This document shows positions 41,631 to 53,281 of a stretch of 64,000 bases of DNA, piece after piece. The notes beneath the pieces were generated by a model. The model ran no database searches, was not told the DNA's origin, and saw only the letters and a program-made list of their open reading frames with translations. The stretch spans positions 4,526,001 to 4,590,000 of the forward strand of contig NZ_CP108394.1 in assembly GCF_041435215.1 (NCBI RefSeq), in the 5' to 3' direction. How positions within the stretch are numbered: the stretch's first letter is position 1; each line of letters starts with the position of its first letter. The stretch is from Streptomyces sp. NBC_01314 (lineage in GTDB: Bacteria > Actinomycetota > Actinomycetes > Streptomycetales > Streptomycetaceae). The translations under genes were made by a program, and so were the position numbers.

Positions 41631-43676
41631 TCACGCTCCCGTGGCGACGACGAGGGCGGCGACCACCAGGACGACGGTGCCGGCGAGCAGCGCGCTCACA
41701 TAGGTCTGGACGTTGCCGGTCTGCGCCCGGCGTACGGCCGCGCCCAGCAGGCGGGGCAGGGCGCCCGCGCCGTGGACGTAGGTGTCGACGACCTCACGGT
41801 CGAGGAACCGGACGAGACTCGCGGCGGCCTGGACGGGGCGGACGAAGAGCACCGAGTACACGGCGTCGAGGTGGAAGCCCGCGGCGGCGTGGCGGTGCAG
41901 CGGGCCGAGCAGGAGACGGCCCGGGTCCGCCGGGTCGGGTGCCGAGGCCACGTCCCCGTAGGCGGGGGTCATCGAAAGGGGCGCCGCGGAGCGGCTCGTT
42001 GAGGGGTGGTGGTCGGGCGACGGGCGGGAGATGGCCTCCGCCTCGACCGTGGCGGCGTCCGCTTCGGGGTGGGCCGCGACCGCTCCCAGGGGGACGCGGG
42101 CCGCCCTGGCCCTGACGGAGCGCCAGGCCGCGTATGTCACCAGGGCTCCGGTCAGGGCGGCGCCCGTGCCGAGGACGGATGTGGTGAGGGTGGGGGCCAG
42201 GTCGTCGCCGTCGAACCAGTCGGGGAGCCTGCCGTAGGCGAGCCCGCCGAGGGCGAGGGACGGGACGGCGAGCACCCACAGCACCACCGTCATGGTGCGC
42301 GGCTGGCGGCCGTGGTCGGGGGCCTCGGCGCCCTTGCCGTGGAAGGTGAGCAGCCACAGGCGGGTGGCGTACGCGGCGGTGAGCAGGGCCGTGAGGACGC
42401 CGGCGACGAGGACGGTCCAGCCGGCGGCGCCGGGCACGGGCTGGGCGTGTCCGGTGGCCGCGTGCTCGGCGGCTCCGAGCACGGACTCCTTGGAGAAGAA
42501 CCCGCTGAAGGGCGGGATCGCGGCGAGGGCGAGCAGCGCCACGGTCATCGTCCAGAAGGCGTCGGGGACGCGGGCGCGGAGGTGGCTCATGCGGGACATG
42601 GCGGCCAGGGAGTTGGTGCCGGCGGCGTGGATGATCACGCCGGCCGCGAGGAACAGCAGCGCCTTGAAGGCGCCGTGCGAGATGAGGTGGAAGACGGCGG
42701 CACCGCGGTCGCCGACGGCGAGGGCGCCGGTCATGTAGCCGAGCTGGCCGATCGTCGAGTAGGCGAGGACACGCTTGATGTCGTCCTGGGCGAGCGCGGC
42801 GAGGGCCGAGCCGACCATCGTCACCGCGGCCATGACGGCGAGGACGACCAGGGCCGCCGAGGAGGCGGCGAAGACCGGGAGGAGGCGCGCGACGAAGTAG
42901 ACACCGGCGGCGACCATCGTCGCGGCGTGGATCAGCGCGGAGACGGGCGTCGGGCCCGCCATCGCGTCGGGGAGCCAGGTGTGGAGGGGGAACTGGGCGG
43001 ACTTGCCGGCGACTCCGGCGAGGAGCAGCAGGGCGATCAGCGTCGGATGGTCCAGGCCGCCTTCGGCGACCGTGTCGAGGATCCGGGTGATGCGGAACGA
43101 CCCGGCGTCCGTGGCGAGGGCGAACAGACCGATCAGGAAGGGGACGTCACCGAGCTTGGTGACCAGGAAGGCCTTGAGGGAGGCGGCGCGGGCCTCCGGG
43201 GTCTCCCAGTAGTGGCCGACCAGGAAGTACGAGCAGATGCCCATGATCTCCCAGCCGACCAGGAGCACCATCAGGTCGCCGGAGTAGACGACGAGGAGCA
43301 TCGCGGAGGTGAAGAGGGAGACGAGAGCGGCGTACGAGGGGTAGCGCGGGTCGTCGCGCAGATAGCCCGTCGAGTAGATCTGCACGCAGGTGGCGACCAG
43401 GCCCACCAGGACGGCGACGAGCGCGGCGAAACCGTCGATGTACAGGGCGAGTTCGATGGGCACCGACCCGGTGGGGGTCAGTTCGGTGGCCGCGTGGAGG
43501 GCGGTGTCGCCGCCCTGGCGTACGGCGACCAGTACGGCCAGGGCGAAGGCCGTGAGGGTGGGCAGTACGGCGAGGGGGCGGACGAAGCCGGGGGCGGTGC
43601 GGCCGAGGAGGAGGCCGGTCGCGGCGCCGAGGAAGGGGAGGAGGGGGACGAGGACGGCGAGGGTGGTCGTGGTCAC
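41631..43676 (-). CDS. nuoL: Complex I-like subunit NuoL
   Basis: A 681-residue antiporter-like subunit with the long lateral helix. Motifs: [20 protein letters not shown] with the conserved Glu, [17 protein letters not shown] and [17 protein letters not shown]. Between about residues 545 and 590 an insert rich in Ser, Pro and His ([18 protein letters not shown]) is encoded by a small repeat (41998-42035) that recurs at the start of nuoI. The rest looks normal. Its ATG overlaps the nuoK stop as ATGA. Confidence 0.94.
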   Translation of the reverse strand: MTTTTLAVLVPLLPFLGAATGLLLGRTAPGFVRPLAVLPTLTAFALAVLVAVRQGGDTALHAATELTPTGSVPIELALYIDGFAALVAVLVGLVATCVQIYSTGYLRDDPRYPSYAALVSLFTSAMLLVVYSGDLMVLLVGWEIMGICSYFLVGHYWETPEARAASLKAFLVTKLGDVPFLIGLFALATDAGSFRITRILDTVAEGGLDHPTLIALLLLAGVAGKSAQFPLHTWLPDAMAGPTPVSALIHAATMVAAGVYFVARLLPVFAASSAALVVLAVMAAVTMVGSALAALAQDDIKRVLAYSTIGQLGYMTGALAVGDRGAAVFHLISHGAFKALLFLAAGVIIHAAGTNSLAAMSRMSHLRARVPDAFWTMTVALLALAAIPPFSGFFSKESVLGAAEHAATGHAQPVPGAAGWTVLVAGVLTALLTAAYATRLWLLTFHGKGAEAPDHGRQPRTMTVVLWVLAVPSLALGGLAYGRLPDWFDGDDLAPTLTTSVLGTGAALTGALVTYAAWRSVRARAARVPLGAVAAHPEADAATVEAEAISRPSPDHHPSTSRSAAPLSMTPAYGDVASAPDPADPGRLLLGPLHRHAAAGFHLDAVYSVLFVRPVQAAASLVRFLDREVVDTYVHGAGALPRLLGAAVRRAQTGNVQTYVSALLAGTVVLVVAALVVATGA
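41998..42035. repeat. Small interspersed repeat, copy A (inside nuoL)
   Basis: A 38-bp copy, running from GTTGAGGGGTGGTGGTCGGG to ATGGC on the plus strand. Copy B at 45799-45839 differs by two substitutions and a 3-bp insertion. Here it is an in-frame part of nuoL. Confidence 0.8.
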
Positions 43677-44088
43677 GCGGTGGCCTCAGCCTTCTCGGTC
43701 CGGCCGGAGGGGTCGGCCGGGCCGGTGGCCTCGTCGGAGCCGTCGGGGTCGTCGGGGTCGTCGGATTCGTGGCCCTCGGCGGTGTCGCGGAGCTTGTCGA
43801 TGTCCGCGGTGCCCCGGTTGCGGTGGACGGCGAGGATGATCGCCAGGCCGATGCCGATCTCGGCGGCGGCGATGGTGATGGTGAACAGAGTGAGGGCCTG
43901 GCCGGAGTGCAGGGTCTCCTCGGCGGCCTTGCTGAGCCAGACGTCGAAGGCGACGAGGTTGAGGTTGACGGCGTTGAGCATCAGCTCGACGGACATCAGG
44001 ACGAGGATCGCGTTGCGGCGGGCGAGGACGCCGTAGAGGCCTGTGCAGAAGAGGAGGGCGGAGAGCACGACGGGGTAGGCGAGGTGCA

Positions 44089-44089
<1 letters not shown>
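43673..44089 (-). CDS. nuoK: Complex I-like subunit NuoK with acidic tail
   Basis: A 138-residue protein. The first 100 residues are a normal three-helix NuoK with [17 protein letters not shown] and [18 protein letters not shown], both carrying the conserved membrane Glu. About 40 extra residues follow, acidic and low in complexity ([19 protein letters not shown]), which the family normally lacks. The start overlaps the nuoJ stop (TGATG), and the stop overlaps the nuoL start. Confidence 0.94.
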
Positions 44090-45836
<1,747 letters not shown>

Positions 45837-45838
45837 GG

Positions 45839-46807
45839 CTACTGGATCACCACCTTGACGACGCCGGTGAGGGCGATCTGGGCGAGGGAGAGGGGGACGA
45901 GGAGGGTCCAGGACAGCTTCTGGAGCTGGTCCTCGCGCAGGCGGGGGTACGTCACGCGGACCCAGATGACGACGAAGGCGAGGGCCGCGGTCTTCAGGAG
46001 GGTCCAGACCCAGCCCAGGCCGTCGGCCCCCCACGGGCCGTGCCAGCCGCCGAGGAAGAGGACGGTGGTCAGGCCGCAGAGGACGACGATTCCGGCGTAC
46101 TCGGCGAGCAGGAACAGGGCGAAGCGGAGGCCGGTGTACTCGGTGTAGGCGCCGAAGATGATCTCCGAGTCGGCGACGGGCATGTCGAAGGGCGGGCGCT
46201 GGAGTTCGGCGAGGCCGGCGACGAAGAAGACGATCGCGCCGACGATCTGCCAGGGGAGCCACCACCACTCGAACGCGTCGAGGATGCCGACGAGGGAGAC
46301 CGTGCCGGCCGCCATCGCCACGGAGGCGGCGGTGAGCAGCATCGGAAGCTCGTAGGCGAGGAGCTGGGCGGCGGTGCGGAGGCCGCCGAGGAGGGAGAAC
46401 TTGTTGGCGGAGGCCCAGCCGGCCATGAGTGAGCCGAGGACGCCCACGCCCATCACCGCGAGGACGAAGAAGATACCGGCGTCGATGACCTCGCCGACCG
46501 CGCCCTCGCCGGGGCCGATCGGGATGGCGAGGAGGACGAGGAGGTACGGGAGGAGGGCGACGGCCGGGGCGAGCTGGAAGATACGGCGGTCGGCTCCGGC
46601 CGGGACGATGTCTTCCTTCTGGGCGAACTTCACGCCGTCCGCGACGAGTTGGGCCCAGCCGTGGAAGCCGCCGGCGTACATGGGGCCGAGGCGGCCCTGC
46701 ATGTGGGCCATCACCTTGTGCTCGGTCTGGCCGATGATCAAGGGGAAGGTCAGGAAGACGACGAAGACGATGAGGAGTCGCAGGGCGACGTCCAGAGCGT
46801 CGTTCAC
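45839..46807 (-). CDS. nuoH: Complex I-like subunit NuoH
   Basis: A 322-residue, eight-helix subunit that forms the quinone-entry channel with NuoB and NuoD. It shows [19 protein letters not shown] with [35 protein letters not shown], and the acidic loop [23 protein letters not shown] at 46807 overlaps the nuoC stop (GTGA) and has GGGAGG upstream. In normal operons nuoD to nuoG lie between nuoC and nuoH. Here nuoC directly abuts nuoH. Confidence 0.95.
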   Translation of the reverse strand: MNDALDVALRLLIVFVVFLTFPLIIGQTEHKVMAHMQGRLGPMYAGGFHGWAQLVADGVKFAQKEDIVPAGADRRIFQLAPAVALLPYLLVLLAIPIGPGEGAVGEVIDAGIFFVLAVMGVGVLGSLMAGWASANKFSLLGGLRTAAQLLAYELPMLLTAASVAMAAGTVSLVGILDAFEWWWLPWQIVGAIVFFVAGLAELQRPPFDMPVADSEIIFGAYTEYTGLRFALFLLAEYAGIVVLCGLTTVLFLGGWHGPWGADGLGWVWTLLKTAALAFVVIWVRVTYPRLREDQLQKLSWTLLVPLSLAQIALTGVVKVVIQ

Positions 46808-48306
46808 TGCGAGCCTCCCGTGGGGGGGTTGGGGTTGGGGGCGTCTTCGGGGGCTGCGTCGGGCGTGACGTCGACGTGGCCGCCGTTGTCGTCGGGTGCT
46901 CCGACGGCGGGAGCCTCGCTCGGCGGGGCCTTGTCCGGGGGCGTGCCGGGTGACTCGGGTTGCCGCGGCGGAGTGTTCGGGGGTGGGGTGCGCTCGTCAG
47001 TGGTTGCCGGGGCGGAGTTGGGCTGCGCGTCGTTTTCGGCTGCGGCTTTGGCTTCGGCCTCGGCTGCGTTTTGGGCCTCGGCTTCGGCCGCGGCTGCGTC
47101 TTGGGCCTCGGCTTCGGCTTCGGCTTCGGCCGGAGCGGGTTCCGCTTTTACACCAGGTGCGGCGTCCGGCTGGGGGGCTGCGGAGCTGATGGGGGGCTCG
47201 GGCTGGGTCGCGGGCTCGGCCTTCGGCTGGGGCTCACGCTCGGGCTCGGGCTCGGGCTCGTCGAAGGCCGGGCGGGCTTGGTGCCAGGGCGCGTCCGCGC
47301 TGCGGGCGGCGGGGCGGGTGGGGCTCGGCCGAGCCGGGGGCTCGCCGGTAACGGAGGCCTCGGCGGGGGTCACGTGCTGGCTCGCCGAGCCTCCCGACGC
47401 ACTGCGGGCGCGGCGCGGGGCCGTAGGGCTGCCACCCGCGTCGGGGGCCGGGCCGGCAGTCGGCCCGCTTGCCGAACCCTCGGCCGCCGAACGCGCGCGG
47501 CGCGGGGAAGCCGAAGGGCCCGACGCGTCCGGTGCCGGAGCAGGCGTCGGCCCGCTCGCCGAACCCTCGGCTGCCGTGCGGGCGCGGCGCGGGGTGGTTG
47601 GGGTGTCGGTCGGTGTGCTGGGGGTCGGCTGGCCGGCTGAGCCCTGGTCTGATGTGCGTGTTCGGCGGGCCGGGCGGTCGCCGGCCGGGCGGGCGGCCGC
47701 GCCTCGGGCCGGGCGGGCCGGGGCCGGGGGGAGCTGGCCCTTGAGGGGGCCCCACTCGTTGGGGTCGGGGACGCCGGGCGGGAGCATCTGGCGGCGTCTG
47801 GGGGCGCCGTGCGCCGCACCCGCCGCAGGCTCCCCCGGCTCCTTGGCGCCCGGCCAGGCCTTGGCCACGCGGGCCGCGAGCACGAAGTCCTTGCGGAGGG
47901 GGTGGCCCTCGAAGGTCTCGGGGAGGAGGAGGTGGTCCAGGGCTGGGTGACCCTCGAAGTGGACCCCGAACATTTCGTGGGTCTCGCGTTCGTGCCAGGC
48001 CGCGCCGGCGTAGATGCCGACGGCGGTCGGCAGGACCGGGGACTCGTGGGAGACCGTCGTGCGCACGAGGAGGCGGCGGACCGGGGCCAGGGCCACCACA
48101 TGGGCCGCCACGCGGAAGCCCGTGCCCGGTTCGTCGACCGCGCTCAGCCAGTCGAAATAGGTGCAGCCCAGGGTGGAGCGGGCCGTGCGCAGCGCCTCGG
48201 TCCAGGAGGCGGACGGGACGTCCACGGTGAGGACGTCGTACGACTCCTCGGCCGTGGCCCCGGGGCCGAAGAGTTCCTCGGCGGGGGCAGGCAGCCAGCC
48301 GGTCAC
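46804..48306 (-). CDS. nuoC: Complex I-like subunit NuoC with 330-residue disordered tail
   Basis: A 500-residue protein. Residues 1-165 form the 30-kDa NuoC domain, including [20 protein letters not shown] and [19 protein letters not shown]. The remainder is Ala/Pro/Glu-rich, with three diverged copies of an RRARxAxEGSAS unit of about 30 residues and long Ala-Glu stretches. NuoC is normally about 200 residues, or fused to NuoD. Here the tail occupies the NuoD position but has no NuoD motif. It overlaps nuoB and nuoH by 4 bases each. Confidence 0.92.
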   Translation of the reverse strand: MTGWLPAPAEELFGPGATAEESYDVLTVDVPSASWTEALRTARSTLGCTYFDWLSAVDEPGTGFRVAAHVVALAPVRRLLVRTTVSHESPVLPTAVGIYAGAAWHERETHEMFGVHFEGHPALDHLLLPETFEGHPLRKDFVLAARVAKAWPGAKEPGEPAAGAAHGAPRRRQMLPPGVPDPNEWGPLKGQLPPAPARPARGAAARPAGDRPARRTRTSDQGSAGQPTPSTPTDTPTTPRRARTAAEGSASGPTPAPAPDASGPSASPRRARSAAEGSASGPTAGPAPDAGGSPTAPRRARSASGGSASQHVTPAEASVTGEPPARPSPTRPAARSADAPWHQARPAFDEPEPEPEREPQPKAEPATQPEPPISSAAPQPDAAPGVKAEPAPAEAEAEAEAQDAAAAEAEAQNAAEAEAKAAAENDAQPNSAPATTDERTPPPNTPPRQPESPGTPPDKAPPSEAPAVGAPDDNGGHVDVTPDAAPEDAPNPNPPTGGSQ

Positions 48307-49064
48307 TTGTCCCCCACTTCAGCGCCACCGCCGGTGGCCGTGCCAGGAGCGTCGGCGTCGGCATCCGTCGCCGGTGGTTTGACCAAGCCGCTCTGCAGGG
48401 CCGCCGTCGACGGGCGGGGTCCTGCCGCGACGCGTGCCGTCGTGCCGGGGTCGCCGCCGGTGCCGTTGCCGTAGCCGTAGCGCTCCCCCAGGGACTCCCG
48501 GGCGATCTTCTCCTGGAGTTTCAGGATGCCCTGGAGGAGGGCCTCGGGGCGGGGCGGGCAGCCGGGGACGTAGACGTCGACGGGGATGATCTGGTCGACG
48601 CCCTTGGTGACGGAGTAGGAGTCCCAGTAGGGGCCGCCGCAGTTGCTGCACGCGCCGAAGGAGATGACGTACTTCGGTTCCGGCATCTGTTCGTACAGGC
48701 GCTTCACCGCCGGGGCCATCTTGTCCGTGACCGTGCCCGACACCACCATCAGGTCGGCCTGGCGCGGGCCGGGCGCGAACGGGATGACACCGAGGCGGAT
48801 GAAGTCGTGGCGGGCCATCGACGCGGCGATGAACTCGATCGCGCAGCAGGCGAGACCGAAGTTGAAGACCCAGAGGGAATACCGGCGACCCCAGTTGAGG
48901 ATCACCTTCATCGGCTCGGGGGCGAGACGGGAGAGGACGCCCAGCCGTTTCGGCTCCGGGAGGAGGACGGGCTGTGGGGCGACGGGCTGTGGGGCGGCGG
49001 GCTGTGCGGCGCCCGGCTGTGGGGCGCCCGGCCCCGGCGAGTTCGTTTCTGGCGTCACGTCCAT
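48303..49064 (-). CDS. nuoB: Complex I-like subunit NuoB
   Basis: A 253-residue protein that binds cluster N2. All four ligand positions are present: the paired Cys in [14 protein letters not shown], one in [13 protein letters not shown] and one in [14 protein letters not shown]. An N-terminal PQP repeat ([16 protein letters not shown]) and a C-terminal tail of about 70 residues extend beyond the usual 160-180 residues. ATG at 49064 overlaps nuoA by 10 bases. N2 normally passes electrons to quinone at the NuoB-NuoD interface. Confidence 0.94.
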   Translation of the reverse strand: MDVTPETNSPGPGAPQPGAAQPAAPQPVAPQPVLLPEPKRLGVLSRLAPEPMKVILNWGRRYSLWVFNFGLACCAIEFIAASMARHDFIRLGVIPFAPGPRQADLMVVSGTVTDKMAPAVKRLYEQMPEPKYVISFGACSNCGGPYWDSYSVTKGVDQIIPVDVYVPGCPPRPEALLQGILKLQEKIARESLGERYGYGNGTGGDPGTTARVAAGPRPSTAALQSGLVKPPATDADADAPGTATGGGAEVGDK

Positions 49065-49450
49065 GCCAGGACGCCCTTCTTGTATGCGTAGAGCAGACCC
49101 ACGGCGAGGAACCCGAGAAAGACGAACATCTCGACGAGGGTCGTCGCGCCGTAGCCGGGATCGGCGAAGACCGTCGCCCAGGGGAAGAGGAAGATCGAGT
49201 CGATGGCGAAGATGACGTAGAGGAAGGCGTAGACGTAGTAGCGGACCTGGGTGTGGGCCCAGCCCTCGCCTACGGGGTCGACGCCGCACTCGTACGTCAG
49301 GAGCTTCTCCCGGGTGGGGACCTCCGGCCGCAGCAGGCGTCCCGCGCCGAAGGCGACGGCGACGAAGAGCACGCCCACGGCGGCGAGCAGTCCGACCACC
49401 GAGTAGGACTGGAAGTAGTCCGCCGCTATGGCGACGGTCGGTTCCGGCAC
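49055..49450 (-). CDS. nuoA: Complex I-like subunit NuoA
   Basis: A 131-residue, three-helix subunit. It contains [20 protein letters not shown], with the conserved loop Cys next to the quinone cavity, and [23 protein letters not shown] at 49450 has AGGGA upstream. First gene of the paralogous nuo operon, with a candidate promoter about 90 bases upstream. Confidence 0.94.
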   Translation of the reverse strand: MPEPTVAIAADYFQSYSVVGLLAAVGVLFVAVAFGAGRLLRPEVPTREKLLTYECGVDPVGEGWAHTQVRYYVYAFLYVIFAIDSIFLFPWATVFADPGYGATTLVEMFVFLGFLAVGLLYAYKKGVLAWT

Positions 49451-49540
49451 GTCCGTCCCTCGCTCCCTGGCCTGGCGATTCGTACGTACGTGATGCGGAC
49501 GCCGTACGTGCTTCGCTGTTCGACGATCTGTACGCACGGG

Positions 49541-49568
49541 AGTCTAGGCCCTGCTAAAGAGACCGTAA
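49541..49568 (-). promoter_or_regulatory. Candidate promoter of the nuo operon
   Basis: Minus-strand TTACGG (49568-49563), 16-base spacer, TAGACT (49546-49541). The leader to nuoA would be about 85 nt. It lies in the 288-base gap between divergent nuoA and the first sensor kinase. Confidence 0.4.
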
Positions 49569-49664
49569 GCAGCCCGTCACAGGTCGGCACTCCCGAGTGC
49601 TGTCGTGTCCGGGCCGGGACGGGCGAGGGGAGCGGGGCCGGGATGGGGCGGGACCGGGTGGGGT

Positions 49665-49676
49665 GGGGTTTTCCCC
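49665..49676. promoter_or_regulatory. Motif GGGGTTTTCCCC upstream of sensor kinase 1
   Basis: The 12-mer lies 62 bases before the kinase start. Its reverse complement, GGGGAAAACCCC, occurs upstream of sensor kinase 2 at 51286-51297. It may be a shared regulator site. Confidence 0.4.
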
Positions 49677-49738
49677 AGGGTGGCCGGGGCGGTCCGCCTC
49701 ATGGCGCGGGGCGGGGGCGGGCGGGCAGGGTGGTGGGC

Positions 49739-50980
49739 ATGACCGAATCCCTCTCCTCCCCGACCGGCTCCGGGCGGCCGTACGGTCGTCCGCTGCCCTC
49801 CAGTCAGACGCCCTCCGATCCGCTGCCGCCCGCGCAATTCGCGTTCGGTGGGCAGACATGGCGGGAGATCGCGCATCTGCTGGCGAACCTGCCGGCCGCG
49901 CTGCTCGGGTTCGTGTACGTGACGACAGTGCTGTTCACCAGTGCCTTCCTGACATTGACGGTGATCGGTTTTCCGCTGCTCGCGGCGGCCTTGATGGGGG
50001 CGCGGCAACTGGGGCGGCTGGAGCGGATACGGGCGCGGGCGCTGCTGCGGGTGCGGGTGGACGAGCCGAGTCCGCTGCCGTTCCGGGGCTCCGGGCGGCG
50101 GGCGGACGAGGGGTTCTTCGCGCAGGTGTGGATGAGCGTGAAGGATCCCGTGGGCTGGCGTTCGATGCTGTACGAGCTGATCCGGATGCCGTGGGCCATC
50201 GCGACGTTCGTCATCACCCTCACGGGGCTGTTCGTGGCGTGGCCGGTGCTGCCCTACATCGTGCGAGGGCTGACGAACGTGGACCGGGTGATGGTGCGGT
50301 CGCTGTTGTCGCCGTCCGACGAGCTGGAGCGGCGGATCGCGGAGCTGGAGTCCGACCGGGGGGTCGTCGTCGACACGGCGGCGGCCGATATGCGGCGGAT
50401 CGAGCGGGATCTGCACGACGGGGCGCAGGCACGGCTGGTGAATCTGGCGATGGGGCTCGGGCTGGCCAAGGAGAAACTGCTGGAGGATCCCGACGCCGCC
50501 GCCACGATGGTGGACGAGGCGCACGGTGAGGTGAAACTGGCGTTGCAGGAGCTGCGGGATCTGGCGCGGGGGATCCATCCGGCGGTGCTCACGGACCGAG
50601 GACTCGACGCGGCGCTGTCGTCGGTCGCGGCGCGGTGCGTCGCGCCGGTGAAGGTGACCGTCGACCTCGCGGCGCGGCCTGCCGCCGCCATCGAGGGCAT
50701 CGCGTACTTCACCGTGTCCGAGCTGCTGCAGAACATCAGTAAGCACAGTGGGGCCAGGGCCGCCTCGGTCGATGTCTGGCGTTCCGACGACCGGCTGCTG
50801 ATTCAGGTGTGGGACGACGGGCGTGGGGGTGCGCGTCTTGACGGGGGCACCGGGATCGCCGGGCTCGCGGAGCGGCTCGACGCGGTCGACGGGCTGTTCG
50901 TCATCGAGTCTCCGGTGGGTGGGCCCACGACTGTCACCGCGGAGTTGCCCTGGCGTGGCCGGGGGGCCTCCGGCGGTTGA
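49739..50980 (+). CDS. Two-component sensor histidine kinase (first of a pair)
   Basis: A 413-residue NarL-type (HisKA_3) kinase. About four hydrophobic segments form an N-terminal sensor domain (LLGFVYVTTVLFTSAFLTL and others). The phosphoacceptor His is in RRIERDLHDGAQARLVNLAM. The ATPase domain has the N box ELLQNISKHSGA and G boxes DDGRGGARLDGGTGIAGLAE. It is about 50% identical by eye to the kinase downstream. ATG at 49739. Divergent from the nuo operon, which it may regulate through the regulator at 53282. Confidence 0.92.
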   Translation: MTESLSSPTGSGRPYGRPLPSSQTPSDPLPPAQFAFGGQTWREIAHLLANLPAALLGFVYVTTVLFTSAFLTLTVIGFPLLAAALMGARQLGRLERIRARALLRVRVDEPSPLPFRGSGRRADEGFFAQVWMSVKDPVGWRSMLYELIRMPWAIATFVITLTGLFVAWPVLPYIVRGLTNVDRVMVRSLLSPSDELERRIAELESDRGVVVDTAAADMRRIERDLHDGAQARLVNLAMGLGLAKEKLLEDPDAAATMVDEAHGEVKLALQELRDLARGIHPAVLTDRGLDAALSSVAARCVAPVKVTVDLAARPAAAIEGIAYFTVSELLQNISKHSGARAASVDVWRSDDRLLIQVWDDGRGGARLDGGTGIAGLAERLDAVDGLFVIESPVGGPTTVTAELPWRGRGASGG

Positions 50981-51176
50981 CCGGGGTGCGTGCGGCGGTT
51001 GACCACCGGGGTGCGTGCGGGGCGGGGGCCTCGGGGTGCGGGGTTCCTCGGCTTCCTGGGCTTCCTGGGCTTCCTGGGGTGTGGGGTTCTTCGCTGTGGG
51101 GCCTGTTCGCCTTTTCGCCGTGAGGGTGTCGCCTCGTGGGCGGGGGCTGGTTCGTGGTGGTTGCTCGCGCGGTTCC

Positions 51177-51198
51177 CCGCGCCCCTTTCGGGGCGCGG
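51177..51198. repeat. Hairpin-forming Streptomyces intergenic repeat
   Basis: CCGCGCCCC and GGGGCGCGG form a 9-bp stem with a 4-base loop, preceded by TTGCTCGCGCGGTTCC. From memory this resembles a repeat found many times in Streptomyces genomes. It may act as terminator of the first kinase gene. Confidence 0.6.
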
Positions 51199-51285
51199 TC
51201 GCGGCTGTGAACGGGTGCCGCGGGTGCGTTGTGGGTCGGGGCCGCGGCCTGCCCACCGTCCGGACTCCGCCGGGCGTCGCGGGGT

Positions 51286-51297
51286 GGGGAAAACCCC
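51286..51297. promoter_or_regulatory. Motif GGGGAAAACCCC upstream of sensor kinase 2
   Basis: Reverse complement of the 49665-49676 motif, 103 bases before the second kinase. Its flank (GGGGTGGGGAAAACCCCC) also resembles the flank of the first site. Confidence 0.4.
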
Positions 51298-51400
51298 CGT
51301 ATCGAGACGCCGACCCGCTCCATGGTCCGGGCGGGCCGGGGGCGAGCACTGTGGGAGTACGACATCGGGAGTGCGGGGACGAGTGGAGGCGGCGACGGTG

Positions 51401-52732
51401 ATGGCCACGGAGTACGGGGACAGGTACGGGAGTTGGGGCGAGGAGCGGCGGCCTCGGATGCCGGCCGGGTTGCGGGCGCCGTTCGAGGCACGCAGCTGGC
51501 GGGAGTTCGGATACGTCATGCTGGGGCTGCCGATCGGAATCCTGCTGTTCACGTATGCCGTGACGATGGTGTCGGTCGGCGCGGGGCTCTTGGTCACCTT
51601 CCTCGGGGTGCCGGTGCTGGCGGCGGGGCTGGCCGGGTGCCGGGGGTTCGGCGCGCTGGAGCGGGTGCGGGCGCGGGCGTTGCTCGGGGTGGAGGTTTCC
51701 GCGCCGGAACCGTTGCGGATGAAGGGGCGCGGGGCGATGGCGTGGATGGGCGCCGTGCTGCGCAGCGGGTCGTCGTGGCGGCAGCTGTTGTACGCGGTCG
51801 TGCAGTTCCCGTGGTCGGTGTTCTCGTTCGTGGTGGCGGTGACCTTCTGGACGTACGGGTGGGCGCTGCTGACGTATCCGCTGTGGTTCTGGGTCTTCCC
51901 CGTGTGGGCCGGGCAGGACGGATTGCAGTTGTACGGGGACGAGACGCACGCCGTGTATCTGGACAACCCGTTCGAGGTGACCGTGACCGCGCTGGTGGGG
52001 CTGCTCTTCACCATGGCCACGCCGTGGATCGTGCGGGGGCTGACGATGGTCGACCGGGTGATGGTGGGTGCGCTGCTCGGGCCGTCCCGGCTGGGGGCGC
52101 GGGTCGTCGAGCTGGAGTCCGACCGGGGGGTCGTGATCGACACCGCCGCCGCTGATCTGCGGCGGATCGAGCGGGATCTGCACGACGGGGCGCAGGCGCG
52201 GCTGGTGGCGTTGGCCATGGATCTGGGGCTGGCGAAGGAGAAGCTGGCGGAGGACCCGCGGGCGGCGGCGGTGATGGTCGACTCGGCGCACGGTGAGGTG
52301 AAGACGGCGCTGCAGGAGCTGCGGGATCTCGCGCGGGGCATCCATCCGGCCGTGCTGACCGACCGGGGGCTCGACGCGGCGCTGTCCGCGGTCGCCTCGC
52401 GGTGTGCGGTGACGGTGGTGGTGGACGTGGACCTGCCGACCCGGCCGGTGCCGGCGATCGAGGGCATCGCCTACTTCACCGTCTCCGAGCTGCTGCAGAA
52501 CGTCAGCAAGCACGCGGGGGCCTCACGGGCGACCGTGGATGTGTGGAAGGTGGAGAACCGCCTGATGCTCCAGGTGAGCGACGACGGCGTGGGCGGCGCC
52601 GACACCGGACACGGCTCCGGCCTGGCGGGGCTCGCCGAGCGGATCGGGGCGGTCGACGGCATCCTCGTCGTCGACTCGCCGGCCGGGGGGCCGACCCGGG
52701 TGACTGCGGAACTGCCCTGGCGGGCGGCGTGA
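51401..52732 (+). CDS. Two-component sensor histidine kinase (second of a pair)
   Basis: A 443-residue HisKA_3 kinase, paralogue of the preceding one. The membrane sensor region is longer, with an extra segment (LTYPLWFWVFPVWAGQDGL) and a loop of about 30 residues before the last helix. Kinase motifs: RRIERDLHDGAQARLVALAM, ELLQNVSKHAGA and DDGVGGADTGHGSGLAGLAE. ATG at 51401 has GGAGG 11 bases upstream; GTG at 51398 is equally possible. The two kinases probably share the regulator at 53282, sensing different signals through the divergent loops. Confidence 0.92.
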   Translation: MATEYGDRYGSWGEERRPRMPAGLRAPFEARSWREFGYVMLGLPIGILLFTYAVTMVSVGAGLLVTFLGVPVLAAGLAGCRGFGALERVRARALLGVEVSAPEPLRMKGRGAMAWMGAVLRSGSSWRQLLYAVVQFPWSVFSFVVAVTFWTYGWALLTYPLWFWVFPVWAGQDGLQLYGDETHAVYLDNPFEVTVTALVGLLFTMATPWIVRGLTMVDRVMVGALLGPSRLGARVVELESDRGVVIDTAAADLRRIERDLHDGAQARLVALAMDLGLAKEKLAEDPRAAAVMVDSAHGEVKTALQELRDLARGIHPAVLTDRGLDAALSAVASRCAVTVVVDVDLPTRPVPAIEGIAYFTVSELLQNVSKHAGASRATVDVWKVENRLMLQVSDDGVGGADTGHGSGLAGLAERIGAVDGILVVDSPAGGPTRVTAELPWRAA

Positions 52733-53281
52733 CTGACGGGGAAAGGGACGGGGGACGTGAAGGGGAACGTCAGGGGGACGTGACGGTCCGCATGACACGT
52801 GGCATGAAGGGCGGCACGGACTGGCGATGATCACCTGAGGACGGCCGACGAGGGTCCGGGGCTGTGCGTGGCGCGTCGGAGTCGCGCCCGGGGTGGCGGT
52901 CGAAACCGTGCAGGGGTTGCGCCGAGGGTGTGGCGGTGGGCGCGTCCAGGGGTTGTCGCCCTTGGGCGCGCTCCCGTGTTTCCCCTCTGAACTCGCCCGA
53001 CTCCCCTCCCCTCGGCCCCTCCCCCACGTTCCCGCCCACACCCCGTGACAGCCCCCGGCCCCGCCCCCCCCTCCAAGCGGAGCACCCGGCGATGAACCCC
53101 CTGTCAGGCCGGGCGGGGGCGGCATTCGGCCAGTTCATGGGTTGTTCCTGCCCCTCTTTTTTTGGTGGGCGCGGCGCTCGGGCGTTCCGATGCTGGAATG
53201 CTGGGGGCTGTTGTACGGGCCGGGCCCGGAGCGCGGGCCGGTCGGGGGCGTGTCGTGGGGGGACAGGGCGTGGAGGACAGG
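52733..53281. other. 549-base gap before the response regulator
   Basis: I see no gene. The middle part (about 52980-53080) is strongly C-rich on the plus strand (CCCTCCCCTCGGCCCC and similar). Arg/Pro-rich open frames on both strands look like composition artefacts. A promoter for the regulator is expected here but was not resolved. Confidence 0.5.

Larger units (their letters stand above)
50981..51400. other. Gap between the two sensor kinases
   Basis: 420 bases without a convincing gene. It holds a run of four CTTCCTGGG units near 51047-51078, a Streptomyces-type repeat with hairpin at about 51150-51200, and the GGGGAAAACCCC motif. The hairpin suggests the second kinase has its own promoter. 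Confidence 0.6.

Noticed and set aside
46804..48306. NuoCD fusion
   Set aside because: Beyond the NuoC domain only low-complexity sequence is present; no NuoD motif was found.
49577..52513. Minus-strand frame of 978 codons across both kinases
   Set aside because: Antisense shadow of the two kinase genes; His/Arg/Pro-rich.
52980..53090. C-rich tract as a specific regulatory element
   Set aside because: No repeat unit or symmetry found; it looks like local composition bias.
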